A DNA stretch of 64,000 nt from Torymus aiolomorphi (lineage: Eukaryota > Arthropoda > Insecta > Hymenoptera > Torymidae), in NCBI GenBank assembly GCA_036365515.1, contig CM070877.1, positions 16,572,201 through 16,636,200 on the forward strand. The letters run 5' to 3'. The first letter of the stretch is position 1, and the number at the start of each line of letters is the position of its first letter. Below the pieces are notes generated by a model, which was given only the letters and a program-made list of their open reading frames with translations, made no database searches and was not told where the DNA came from. The position numbers were made by a program, and so were the translations under genes. Positions 13,326 to 24,194 of the stretch are shown in pieces.

Positions 13326-14641
13326 TGACTCCTACGGGAAGAAGCCAATCGTTCCAAAAATCAATTCCAGTTTTCACACCAAAAAGCATCATAAGTTCTA
13401 GCTATGCAGCTATCACACAAAAAAAACAGTACTCCTAAAAGAGATCAAGGACTAATTCTGGATTGTGTATAGAAGGTCTAAATTTGACAGATTACACATG
13501 TGCAGTCGATGGCATTGTTCAACCAATAAACATACTCTCAGCGTCCAGAATCTTCAACAACCGGGTATGTTTTTTTCTCTCACGTAAAGAACTGGTCACA
13601 AAAATAACCGACAAACATCTATCTCTACGTATCAAATTACAAAGTATTTATAAGACCTCTTGTTCTGATTATGATTAAATTGTTGGCATAAACCGCGTGC
13701 ACATGAAGAAAAAAGGACTTCATGGGGCCGCATTTTGTCTCGCCACCGATTGAACATGAGTCAATAAAAGACGAGAGACCACGGCGCGAAGGTAGCGAAA
13801 AGGCTATCTCGTGGACGTTGGCTACTGCGCAATTTCATTGCTATTTCGAAAAAAAAACACAAAAGTAGAAGCGTTGCTATGGTTATAGTTGAATTTGTTT
13901 AATTGAAAGTCGCGTTAAGCGAAAATTCTTTCTTTCAGAAACCATTAAAGCGAGCACGTCGTTATTTTACCCTACATTACGTTTACCCTACATTACGAAT
14001 ATTGTATTTAATCTAAATAAAGCTTTGTTCTTCTAATTCTTCTTCTTAAAACTATTTGCTATTCTTCTGCCGTTAATTCGCTCGTAGCGAAACACCTCTG
14101 ATAAACAAACTCAAACGTATAATCTTCTCAAACGTTCCAACAAACATACCAAACCATATATTTGAAGACATACTCAAAGAATTAAACATAAAAAAAGGTT
14201 CCCCAGTCTCAACCCTAAAAGCAACTATTGTACAAAAAGGATACCATCACGTAACAAGCCATAGACGACAAGTATTCATCAAAACGGAAGATGTTGAGAA
14301 AATTCCCGAATTGTTTAAGATAAAATACGACGACACAAATTACTATATATACGCCAGCACTGAGTCAATCAAATGCTTTATATGCAACTTAGAGGGCCAC
14401 TTGGCCAAAAATTGCAAAATTACAGTGGATCAGAACCCAAACACAAAATATGCACGACAATCCAAATATACAGAACAGTCAATACCAAGAAGTTCCATTA
14501 CTAGACATAGAAAATGAAATATTTACAAGTTCAATTGTCGAAACACCCGAAGTAACCGAACATATGGACACTTCTACTATTATAAACAGAAAAAGACCCC
14601 CCCCCCTCCATCGTCTAAAACTTCGGAAATTTCATCCAATA
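13326..14641 (+). pseudogene. LINE ORF1 (gag-like) remnant with CCHC zinc knuckle
   Basis: An ATG at about 13326 begins a gag-like N-terminus (MTPTGRSQSF...), soon interrupted by stops. Homologous-looking frame resumes at about 14110 and runs to 14517, continuing in a second frame to 14641. At 14374-14415 it encodes CFICNLEGHLAKNC, a CX2CX4HX4C nucleic-acid-binding knuckle typical of LINE and retroviral gag proteins. Several frameshifts separate the pieces. Its role in a live element would be RNA binding in the ribonucleoprotein particle. Confidence 0.8.
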
Positions 14642-15183
14642 TAAGTGAAGGTAAAACTCAATTGCAAACTCTTAAACTCGCACAAGAACAAACGTCATCA
14701 CCAAATCTTGAACACAAGAATAATAAATTTTAAAAACCCACGCTTAAGAAGAAAAAAACAAAGCTTACCGATGACGATGCTAACCTCAACATCGACGAAC
14801 TATTACTACCGGCCAAAACCTTAATAGAAAATTCAAATTCTACCTATGTATTGAACTACAATGAACTGCAGGAGTTCCTAGAAAAATCTCAAGGAGGCAG
14901 AAATATATTCCAACTCTCCCAAGAATACTCTACCGATACAGCAGCGGGCATAATCAAATTAATCAAAGATTGATATCCACACATAAACGATCGATATATG
15001 AAGGCAAGACTTACACGTACAAAAAAAGCTCCAATTTCAACACCTTCTAGATGGTAACAGTAGCTCAACCAATTCCCTCCAATCAGAAGACGAAATGTAC
15101 ACAGATATTACAAAGAAATAAATATAGATTCCAAAAAGAATCATAAAAAAAACTAATATTATTACAAACAATAGATAATCGGC

Positions 15184-15668
15184 TCAATAAAAACATAAAA
15201 ATTCTATTTTGGAATCCACGAAGCATTGTAAATAAAAAAGAAGAACTTCAGAAAATTCTCGAGGGAGTGAACATATTTATATGTGTTGAATCATGGCTAA
15301 CCGAAAAAATACCAAACTTCTTCTTCAGTGGCTTCAAGACCTTCAGAAACGATCGGCAGCACACCACAGGTGACAGTATATTAGCACTTATTCGCAATAA
15401 TCTAGCTTTTATTGAATTAACTAACCTAAAATGTTCTAAAAATGTTATCGAACTATCTGGTCTTAGAATCACTAACACCTCTCCAAATATTAACTTTATA
15501 ATCTGTTACAATCTCCCAAATATTACCCCCTTACAAGAGATCTGGGACGAACTTTTAAATAATGTAAATTTTCATTCACAATCAACTATTTTCCTAAGTG
15601 ATTTTAACGCGCACCACCTTAACTGGAATTGTGAAAAAAAATACTCCGAATGGCTTAAGATTACTTGA
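15184..15668 (+). pseudogene. LINE AP-endonuclease domain remnant
   Basis: From about 15193 the frame reads ILFWNPRSIVNKKEELQKIL, then FICVESWL, then a GF.TFRNDR segment and LSDFNAHHLNW. These match the order of the apurinic-type endonuclease of I/Jockey LINEs: the N-terminal WN.RS motif, the E-T/S-WL segment, and the SDFNAHH motif. The frame ends at a stop at 15668. The remaining endonuclease C-terminus and the spacer to the RT (15669-16301) carry further frameshifts. In a live element this domain nicks the target DNA. Confidence 0.85.
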
Positions 15669-16301
15669 AAGCATGTACATAATTCTAATCTAATGCTACT
15701 TAACACTAAAACTAAAACACATATCAATCTCTCCATCAATAACAAACTGTTTAACCTCGACCTTCCACCAGCAATATTACAGAAAAAATAAATCTAAAAG
15801 TTAGCGACGACACCCTTTCGTCTGATCGCTTCCCAATCTACTTAGAAATAAATATCGAAAAAAATATCTACAGAAAAAAAAACCTTTAATTTAAAATCAG
15901 TTCAAACAAACTGGATCGAAATACACAAATTCCTCGAGGAAAACTACTGTAAATTCTATTCTAGCGATTATGATATTGATGTAATTTCTCACTCCATTTC
16001 ATTTAATACCTCAAAAAAAAATTATAATATAATAAGAAAAGTATAATGACAAAATACACCGCAATCCAGTCCAATGGTGGGACCCAGCATGTGAGAGGGC
16101 CAAAAGACTTAAGAAGGCCAGTCTTAAAAGGCACCAATATACGTCTGATCCTTCTAATCATATAGTACAAAAAACTGTCGCTGAGACCAAAAGAATATTC
16201 AAATCTAAAAAGAGAAAATACTTTCAAAAGTTTGCGGAAAGTATAAATTTCAGTACTAGTAGTTCATATGTTTGGAACGTAAGCAAAATTTTAAAGAATA
16301 A

Positions 16302-16877
16302 ATGAACCAAAACTCTCCCTCTCACACTCCGGAAAATCACCAGATGGAAGAAAAAATTAACGCAGCGCTTGACAAAATTAGCCCTTCGTGGGTTGCCCCG
16401 AATCCAGACTGGTTTCCCGAATGCCAAGACAATGATTTTCTCAACTTCCCATTTGACTTCAGAGAATTTATTATAGCCTTAAACAGTAAAAACTCTCACT
16501 CAGCTCTGGGTCTCGACGGCATCGACTATGACTGTTTACAACGGTTACCTATAAAAAATAAACTCCTGCTCCTAGACATATTCAACGAAATATATACCAC
16601 CAACGTCTACCCTACAGATTGGAAAAAATCGTTTCTACATTTTATTAAAAAATCGGATGGCACATGTCTTAGACCTAAAGCGCTAACTTCTTGTCTTTGC
16701 AAATTAATAGAAACTATGATAAAAAACAAATTTCAATACTGGGCGGAACGCAACAGCGTAATTCCTAAAAGCCAGCCTGGATTCCGTAAAGGGCAAAGTA
16801 CCGCAGATAATCTCACCAACCTTACCCTTAGCATAGAAAACCCGTTTAGCAAAAACAGAGATGTTTTGATAATGTAA
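16302..16877 (+). pseudogene. LINE reverse transcriptase remnant, 5' fingers only
   Basis: A 191-codon open piece holds RT motifs: SALGLDGIDYDCLQ, VYPTDWKKSFLHFIKK, CLRPKALTSCLCKLIE and GFRKGQSTADNLTNL. The characteristic S of the I-clade RPISLTS block is changed to RPKALTS. The frame stops at 16877, before the palm motif with the catalytic YADD, which is absent from the following sequence. It is truncated and inactive. Confidence 0.85.
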
Positions 16878-16964
16878 CAATAAGCCTTTTAATAGCAAAA
16901 CTCGCAGAGATTGGTTGCCCTAAAAACCTAGTTCACTTAATCCAATTTTTAACCCACGAAAGAA

Positions 16965-17330
16965 TCAAGGAGCGCGGGAACGTTCCGAAGGCAAGTATAG
17001 AAAAAGCCTGAAGGAGCGACCCGTGCCACATATACATTAAAATGCCTCACCGAGAATTTCAAATATTTACTGCAATTTTCAATCGCTTTTATTTAACTCA
17101 AATTTATAATAATAACATGCTATTTGGCTATACTATGTTGCACAAAAAGTTTCATGTAAAACGATGTTCTCATATTAAACATATTTGAAATAGTGAAAAA
17201 TTTTATGTCTGGTTTCCGATTCTAAAGTTTTTCCATTTCTCATCGTCAAACTTCATTTTTTCCCACTTCCAGTTTCCTATTTCAGTTTATATATAGGTAT
17301 ATATACATATATTCCCGTGTCTGGGCGACG
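16965..17330 (+). repeat. Interspersed repeat family, copy 1
   Basis: It begins near CAAGGAGCGCGGGAACGTTC, continues CCGAAGGCAAGTATAGAA, and is shared with a second copy at 57607-57930. Similarity persists in patches through a TTTCCGATT block and a later TTTTTCCC-ACTTCC block and on to a TATATA-rich end. It truncates the LINE. No coding sequence was recognised. Confidence 0.7.
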
Positions 17331-18052
17331 ACGACCTAACCTTACACATCTTTACACATATATACAGTTCAAATATACATACACAATAAATATCGTGGAT
17401 CACCGATTTTTCATCGTGCATTCAATAACCTACAAAACACAATAAACTTTCTACATCTGAACAATTAACTACTAGAAGACAAAGCTCAACATTGCAAGTA
17501 ATAAAACAACTTAATCATATCAATCAACAACAAAAATAATCATCAGATAAGTATTAAATGTCTAAATATTTATTTCAAATTTTTTAAATTCGTTGAGAAA
17601 AGAACATCGACTCTTTGTGTTGATTTCAAAAAATTTTTTTTTAGATTTACATAACAAGAAGAATGATCTGTATTTATACATGATTGTTGTACAAAAAAAG
17701 GAAACATCATTAGTTAAAGTTATATTTTTTAAATTAAATTGGCTAAGATAAAAAGACTACACAAGAACTAGAAGGACAGAAGTTTTTTAAACACAAAAAG
17801 AATAAATTATCAGATCAGATATAAGTCCAATTATTAAAACATGGAAATAGTGAGTTGTAAGTTATAAAAAATGTACGGTGAGTACAAGTATATTTATATT
17901 TTATATTTTATTTTATAACATTTATAAATAGAATGCGAAAATTGTTGTGTTTAGTAGAATAGTAGTGTAGATATCAAAGATTCCAATAATAATTTTTGGT
18001 GGGACTTGTGTGATTTTTTACTTTTACAGATACAGATATTACACAAGAAGTT
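17331..18052. other. AT-rich decayed repeat sequence
   Basis: No gene was recognised. A degenerate motif of the form TACA(TA)ACAAGAA recurs here and at 18.0, 18.85, 19.5 and 23.7 kb. It suggests one fragmented repeat region that was later split by the TTAA transposon. Confidence 0.4.
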
Positions 18053-18335
18053 TTTCAAGTAATATTGGAAATATAGTCAATCATGTTGAGGAGTTCTAAT
18101 TTTTACAAATATTACATAACAAGATTTTTTTGAGTCATTTTCGAGATATAGCCAACAATTTTGAGGAGTTCTAATTATGTACTGTTTGAAAAATCTAATT
18201 TTGAATTAGCAAAAATGAACGATTGTCCTCATGACCCTGGTGGTTATATTATTAATGGAAAAGCATTTGTCATCTTCAAGAAGCTTAGCCGATATCAGTG
18301 CTATGCTGTTGTACATATTTACTCAAGCACCAATT
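18053..18335 (+). pseudogene. Relic resembling RNA polymerase second-largest subunit (RPB2-like)
   Basis: The frame from 18154 reads PTILRSSNYVLFEKS then LAKMNDCPHDPGGYIINGK. It matches in order the RPB2 segment with P-x-x-LRS, Y-x-L, and the highly conserved CP-x-DPGGY-x-IING motif. About 90 bases upstream (18075-18112) a second tandem copy of the start of this segment reads SIMLRSSNF. Both copies share an in-frame TAG just before the match. The frame ends at a stop near 18337. It could be a dead copy of the host Pol II subunit gene or an old insertion from a DNA virus or plasmid encoding such a polymerase. The sequence cannot decide which. Confidence 0.55.
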
Positions 18336-19771
18336 AAAAGATTATGTCAAATGAAAAAAGAGAAAAGGATGTGTTATTGTGAAAATTTCAACAAATAAAA
18401 GTGCTCAGTTATTCTCGTGTATGGTTTTCCCAGGGTGGAAGACGTCAAAAGTTTTATCTATACAAGAATATCAAGAAAGCTTTGATTCTCAGTGATTCTC
18501 TTAATTTTTTATAATATTTTTTAAATTTCTAACGGATTGTGATGCAGTAGTGTGATTAGATCTAGTACCCTTGTAAGTCTTCGATATTTATGATATTTAT
18601 TTCAAATATTGGTCTCAGCCTTGGTTTGAGAATGATTTGTCTAGTTCAAGAAATTAAAATTTAAATAATCAAAGATCTCAGGAAGTCGACTGATTAAAAG
18701 AATTTTTATCTATGAGCATCAACGGGGCAAATAAAATTTTTTTAAATAAGTATATTAAATGGCTAAATGTTAAAGGTTAAAATAATTTTAAAACATAAAA
18801 GAATTGATACTCTTTGAGAATTTTTTACTATTTTTTACAGATGTATACAAGAAGATTTTTCAAAAAGAATCAATAAAAACATCTTTGAATGAATATCAAT
18901 GGGCAATATCGATCATGTGTCTTGATAGTATTAGGTAATGTGGGATGATAATATGCATTTTTTTGCAAAGCTTTCTTTATTGCAAAGTCTTGTGTCGAGT
19001 GAAGTAAATCTGTAAGCTTTTCTGTCAACGGAATATAGTTCAGTTCATCTTTGTTTTTTACTTAAAGTAATATTTGATACAAAGCATAAATTTATTAAAA
19101 CATTAAATAATCTATATGGATCCGGAATCAATACAACAAGAATTCCTGCAATGAGTTCATATTGTATGTGAGCAAATGTTAATAAACAATAAAAATTTTA
19201 GCATAGAGAAAGACATCGGCTATTTGTGAAATAACTTGTTTTTGTAACATAAAACCATGACGTTTTCCAGTGAAGTAAATTTGTGGACTTTTATGTCAAT
19301 AAAAAATACTCGGTAAGCAATAATATCAGTGAACATCTTGACAGCTTTCTTTTACAAGGAAATTTTGAATTTCAAATGGACTGTACAGTACGATAAAAAT
19401 ATGCAGTATAACACATGTTTGCGACATTTACAAAATACTGCTATGAATATTTGAGTAATAGACATCAAAATGATTCAGAGGAGTCATCAGTAAATATTTT
19501 TCTACACAAGATTCAGATAATAATTTCAAAAAGTTATATTTATACAAGAATTACAACTATATTAACATAAAAGAAGATATTAACATAAAAACAAACAAAC
19601 TAAAAATTGATGAAGTTCATTGCATGTCAATGCATCAAAGAATGAATTATCAAGTATTTTAATACATTAAGTGATGGTTCATTATTTTGAGAAAATAACG
19701 CGCAAACATATTAGCAAACTGTTTAGACTGTATCTTATTTTCATAGATAACTTTAATTTTTTGTGGTTTAA
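18336..19771. other. AT-rich decayed repeat sequence, no gene
   Basis: Patches here resemble sequence at 23640-23720, for example AAGAAT-TCAAGAAAGCTTT-ATTCT followed by TGATTCT. Both sides of the transposon therefore seem to derive from one older repetitive region. No open frame was recognised. Confidence 0.4.
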
Positions 19772-19789
19772 GGGGACAAGCCATGGTTA
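19772..19789 (+). repeat. Left terminal inverted repeat of the TTAA transposon
   Basis: GGGGACAAGCCATGGTTA, directly after TTAA. Confidence 0.9.
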
Positions 19790-19967
19790 AAACTGAAAAA
19801 AATAAGAATAAATAATTTGATTAATAATAAATTCCAGGTGTAATCTTTGAACTTAATATTTTTCCCACTAATAAGTAGTGTTATTACCTACAATTTCCGC
19901 CTGTAGTTAGCTGATAATATACATCTGGCTCTTGCGTACATTTTATTAATGATTTAACTCTGATTTA

Positions 19968-20284
19968 TTGATTGCCGTAGGTTTACTTTTCAACAACTAA
20001 ATAAAATGACTTGAAATTCATGGCTTGATCTTTGTTTTTACATCAGTTACCAGTTTTCTGTGCTACTTTTCCTAAAAAAATTTTTTTAATATTTATTTTT
20101 TATGAAAAATCTCAATTTTTTGTATATTTTATCAAAAGTTCTATAATTTTGTTTTTTTTATTTTTTTCTGAAGCTTTTTTCAAAAAAGTAGCGCACATTC
20201 CTTGTGGCTAATGTAAAAAGGAATGCTTACCTAAAATTTCAAGTCATTTCGTTCACTTGGTGAAAAATAAACTTACGGCAATGA
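19968..20284. repeat. Internal inverted repeat in the left part of the TTAA transposon
   Basis: A left arm starting TTGATTGCCGTAGGTTTACT pairs with a right arm ending AAACTTACGGCAATG. Both arms carry AAATGACTTGAAATT or its complement and a GTGC(G)CTACTTTT block. Arms are about 100 bases each and moderately diverged. This is either a MITE that inserted into the transposon or the transposon's own subterminal structure. Confidence 0.65.
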
Positions 20285-20742
20285 CCCTGTAAACACAAAA
20301 AACAAGTTTTTCAGAAATCATGTTTGAAACTTAAGTTTCTTATAACTTATGGTAAGCTTTTCAAAACTACTTACAAAAATCTTTTTCACAATTCTGTATA
20401 ATATACTTTGATTAAACATGAAAAATGGAATATCCATATGACAGTTATTTTGGCACGAACACTCTAATCATCTCATGTCTAGTCTCATTAAATATCTGTA
20501 AAAAAAGGTTTAATTAGCTTAATGACATCTTTATATTATTTAGAATAATACATTATTGTAGCTCTTATCTTTTTTTCGTATTAGACTAAAATATTTTTAT
20601 TCCTTGATGCTGAAGTCTATAACCTACAAAAATCATCTATTCCGGGTGACAGATCCAATCACAAATTAACTAAAAAGAAAAACAATAAATATTAACTATT
20701 TTTATACGTATAAGTAACAAAAAAATCTTTTAATTACTTACT

Positions 20743-22485
20743 CTAGTAAGAACCTGGTTCATATGACTCTTCTGGTAACTGAAGTCGTACTCTCCTTCTT
20801 TTTCTTCTACTTTCTAAGGTATTTTCCTCAGCATTCCTTTCAGCATAGAATAATCTTTTATCATTGCTCTTCTTCACCCACTCAATTGCAGCTACTCCAG
20901 GTTTGATGTCGAAGGCATCCATTATTTCCAAGAAACCAATTCTTCCATCATTGAAACAAGTGATAGCAATGTATACACCTGTATTGAGTACATGCACACC
21001 ACTAAAAGATGTCTTGGTAACGAGCTTCCAAACTATCTGATTGAAGCTTTCATTGCTGTTCTGTGTAAGACCACCAAGACACCTTTCAAGCAGTTCCTGT
21101 CGAGAGAGATCTTCATAAATTGGTTTTAACTGCTCCATCACTACTGTTGGAATACTGCCTGTATGATGGAAGCCTTTCAGTTTTTTTTGGGCTTTCGCTT
21201 TTTGCCACTTGCACCAACTATTTTCTCCTTTCGGACACAAATGATGTTGAGGTGATTTATCTGTGGAGATTTTGTGGTAATAAGTGGCCCATATCGCATT
21301 GCTCATATCTTTCACTGAGTTCGCATTGCCCCTGATGGCATTACCATAGTAGGTGGTGAGCTGATCAATAACTTTACCAGTCAAGCGTCCCTGTCCTCCA
21401 ATGGATTTTCCATCAGCTAACTTCTTCTTGCCAGAATTCTTCTTTAGATTTCTCAGCCTTGTACCCATTCGCTTTTGAACATGTCCAACACACTCCTTTT
21501 TTTCTGCTATCAGTTCATCTCCATATGGTTTAACTTTACACAAATCACAGAAAACTTTTGAATCACCATCTCCAATGTAGCGATGATACTTTACACCATA
21601 TTTTTCCATGGAATTTTTGAAAATTTCAATAATTCCATCCACTTCCATCTTTCCGGCACTTCCTTCATGGTTTGCTGAGCAATTGGCTTGATGGTCCGTG
21701 TACCAGTCTTCATATTCTTCTGTGCCCTCTTTATTTTCCCATTTCATGCAAGCTTTGCAGAAACTATTCTTGATAGAGATGTCAAGAATTTGTTGGGAAC
21801 GCAAACCAATCAAGCTTGTGATTCCTTGTAAAGAAGAGAATCCTCTCTTTCTCCAGGACCCGTCACCAGACACATCAAGCCCTACACTTCCAGCTGGTGT
21901 CAATTGTTTTTCTTTTTCCACTGCTTTTTGCATGGAGATAACTGCCACTTTTTCACATGCCTTACTTAACTCCTCATTGATATGGTCATAAAAACTGTGT
22001 GCCACTGGCGATGGTAGGTCCATGATACCACAGAAAGTCTCCAATCCTACATGTCCTTGTCCAAGTGCACGCATAGCAAGTACACTACGTCTATTTACTT
22101 CATAAGCATTCCCACTACTTCCAACTTGTTTACTTGTATTGATGAGATTCATGCCATTGCAGTTTTTGCATACAGTATTAATTTTTGCACCCAATCCTCT
22201 AATGTCTCCTTCCGTCATTCGGATTTTTCCATGACACTTAGCACAAACAATTAACTTTTCAAGTTCATGAAACAAAATATCAATATCTATTATTTTGTTT
22301 CTTGTTGTTGCTGGACTTCTAGATATATCTGATTCTGAAATTTTGCTTGCAAATGTGCTTCTTTTTCTCTTTAGTGATGGGGCATTTTCTATTTTTCTTC
22401 TAAATCCTTTATGTTTCTTTTTTCTTCCAAATGTTCTCTTCTTTGTAGATGGTCCTGGTGTTCGACCTCTCTTGTCTGTATTCAT
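20743..22485 (-). CDS. Transposase, Mutator-like/Kolobok type, intact
   Basis: This 580-aa protein would cut and paste its own element. The N-terminus (1-45) is strongly basic, as expected for nuclear import and DNA binding. A CxxC...CxxC pair (C81/C84, C106/C109) looks like a zinc ribbon. The catalytic fold shows VSGDGSWRKRG (D208), then CKAC (243-246) with a later C/NHEGSAGKME segment (269-281), then YIGDGDSK (D308). After these come HHLCPKGENSWCKW (414-427) and LTQNSNESFNQ (E479). D208, D308 and E479 are the likely DDE triad. These motifs are the hallmarks of the animal Mutator-like transposase domain (PF20700-type) as I know it. There are no stops or frameshifts. The start is the first ATG at 22485, and an AATAAA on the minus strand lies about 140 bases past the stop. 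Intactness suggests recent activity. Confidence 0.9.
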   Translation of the reverse strand: MNTDKRGRTPGPSTKKRTFGRKKKHKGFRRKIENAPSLKRKRSTFASKISESDISRSPATTRNKIIDIDILFHELEKLIVCAKCHGKIRMTEGDIRGLGAKINTVCKNCNGMNLINTSKQVGSSGNAYEVNRRSVLAMRALGQGHVGLETFCGIMDLPSPVAHSFYDHINEELSKACEKVAVISMQKAVEKEKQLTPAGSVGLDVSGDGSWRKRGFSSLQGITSLIGLRSQQILDISIKNSFCKACMKWENKEGTEEYEDWYTDHQANCSANHEGSAGKMEVDGIIEIFKNSMEKYGVKYHRYIGDGDSKVFCDLCKVKPYGDELIAEKKECVGHVQKRMGTRLRNLKKNSGKKKLADGKSIGGQGRLTGKVIDQLTTYYGNAIRGNANSVKDMSNAIWATYYHKISTDKSPQHHLCPKGENSWCKWQKAKAQKKLKGFHHTGSIPTVVMEQLKPIYEDLSRQELLERCLGGLTQNSNESFNQIVWKLVTKTSFSGVHVLNTGVYIAITCFNDGRIGFLEIMDAFDIKPGVAAIEWVKKSNDKRLFYAERNAEENTLESRRKRRRVRLQLPEESYEPGSY

Positions 22486-22835
22486 GATTTTTCACAAATC
22501 ACTACTTTACGTATCAAAATTAAATTGATACACAAAAGTCACTCCGAAAAAAACACTTAAAAATATAGCAAGTTTTAATTGCACAATGTAGCTAACCTAC
22601 AGGCCAAATTTTAAAAAATTTTCCACACACTGCTCTAGAGCGTATAATAGCTTATAATCAGGAAAAAATGTTTTTTTACTAAATAAATTGCATTGAAAAA
22701 TGCAGATACAATTACATTCAAAATAATTCAGTTTAAATTCCAGCGACCGTGGCGCTGAAACAACATAAACATGCAGCTGGGATTTTGAACCACCTATGAG
22801 TATTTTACGTATAATACCTTTCTATAAGGAGAGTA

Positions 22836-23015
22836 AGGGCTCTTGCACGAATGGAGGAATAGCGAGGAATAACGCCTGGCAGCCAATCACAAGCAAGTTT
22901 TAAAAAGACGTGTTCCTTCTTATTCCTTCAAAAAGAAACAAGTCTTTTTAAAGCTCACTTGTGATTCTTTGTCAGCCGTTATTACTCGCTATTCCTTTAT
23001 TCGTGCAAGAGCCCT
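22836..23015. mobile_element. Small MITE nested in the TTAA transposon
   Basis: It has inverted ends AGGGCTCTTGCACGAAT and ATTCGTGCAAGAGCCCT. The arms continue inward through GGAATAGCGAG and its partner, then TCACAAG and the GTCTTTTTAAA block. It is about 180 bp and non-coding. The target duplication is unclear (AGAGTA-like sequence on both sides). Confidence 0.8.
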
Positions 23016-23324
23016 AAGAGTAAAATGCACGAGATTTATACCTCAAGTTAAGTTTTTCTACAATGTTAATGTACATTACGTTATACATTTAGTATTGTAT
23101 CGTGTATGCTGTGAAGTATAAAATAATATAAGATTAACAATAGTATTAATATCTAAACGTGATATTTTGAGTAAAATCACTAAATATGCAAAAAAGTAAC
23201 TTCACGGTTTTAGCTGTATTTTCTAAACGAAATCGAATTTCGAAATGCGGTTGGAAGCATCGTATTCAGCGGAAAATTTGCTATCAAAATATTAAATAAA
23301 AAAAAAATTTATTTTTCGACCCCC

Positions 23325-23342
23325 TAACCATGGCTTGTCCCC
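23325..23342 (-). repeat. Right terminal inverted repeat of the TTAA transposon
   Basis: TAACCATGGCTTGTCCCC, directly before TTAA. Confidence 0.9.
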
Positions 23343-23346
23343 TTAA

Positions 23347-23835
23347 GTTAGTTGTTTTGATATGAGTTGAACATGTGATGGTGTGAATCAATCATTATTA
23401 TCCATTGAGGCCACCAAAAGATTATGTTCAAGTCTGTAAAAACACGCAACCTCCTGTGGTAAGAACAAAAAGAAATACTGCTGCAGATATTTCTCTAGCA
23501 GAGCCTTGTTCTACTTTAGGTCTTTTAATTATCGATGCTTTACTGGCCCTATGATTTCTAAAGGTAAACTAGCATTATTAAAACCCGAAAATAGTAAGAT
23601 GTAAGATTTTCTCAGATTTTATTTTAGAAGTACATCATGCTCAATTATTTTATATCAAAGTTATATCCATATAAGAATGTCAAGAAAGCTTTTATTCTTA
23701 TAGTGATTCTTAGTTCATAAACTTGTTGCAATTTTAATTTACAAGACTATGTGTGAGTTATTAATTTAAGTAGTTTCAATCAATAATAATTTCAAGAAGT
23801 TATATCTATTATAAAAGAATATCGAGAATAGTAGA
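23347..23835. other. AT-rich repeat continuation, no gene
   Basis: Right-hand part of the older repeat region interrupted by the transposon. One frame near 23410-23520 is open for about 40 codons but has no recognised motif and no splice context. Confidence 0.4.
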
Positions 23836-23953
23836 TTTTCTTACAAGGGGGGAAAATGGAACTTTCGCAGGCACGTGATATGACGACCGAGGCGAAGCCG
23901 AGGCCGTCATATCACGTGCATGCAGAAGTTCCATTTAACCCCCGTGTAAGAAA
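23836..23953. repeat. Palindrome with GC-rich core
   Basis: TTTCTTACAAGGGGGG at the left pairs with CCCCCGTGTAAGAAA at the right. GCACGTGATATGACG and CGTCATATCACGTGC form the inner stem. The centre is a compact hairpin (GAGGCGAAGCCGAGG). Arms are about 55 bases; non-coding foldback element. Confidence 0.85.
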
Positions 23954-24194
23954 TAGTATTTTTCTCTATTCCCGGGCGAAAGTACGTTAATTAGTCTAGA
24001 AATGTCGAAAATCATCGTCTTTCCTGGTGACATCAACTCTGCGCAGCCATGTTTTTACTTTCGCCCCATAGACATAAGAGAGATAGACTGCGGGTGTAGG
24101 TTAGCGAGAGTGGCACCCGTTGAGAGAGAGACAGATGCATAGAAGGTATATATAATAGAAGGTATGCTGTCTCTCTCTAACGCATGTTTGATTT

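Larger units (their letters stand above)
13326..16965 (+). mobile_element. Broken I-like non-LTR retrotransposon (LINE)
   Basis: Three ordered decayed coding segments are visible: a gag-like ORF1 with a CCHC zinc knuckle, an AP-type endonuclease, and the first part of a reverse transcriptase. The order and the RT signature (ALGLDGIDYDCL; LRPKALTSCLCKLIE; GFRKGQSTADNL) fit the I/Jockey-type LINE clades. Frameshifts and stops break every ORF. The catalytic YADD part of the RT and the 3' end are missing. Sequence similarity stops near 16965, where another repeat family begins. The copy is dead. Confidence 0.85.
19772..23342 (-). mobile_element. Complete TTAA-flanked DNA transposon (Kolobok-like)
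   Basis: The element is bounded by a TTAA duplication (19768-19771 and 23343-23346). Its 18-bp perfect terminal inverted repeats read GGGGACAAGCCATGGTTA inward from each end. Inside is one uninterrupted 580-codon transposase gene on the minus strand. The TTAA target and this transposase type point to the Kolobok superfamily; piggyBac also uses TTAA but its transposase is different. All visible parts needed for mobility are present, so the copy is young. It contains two internal inverted-repeat segments, one on each side of the gene. Confidence 0.85.
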
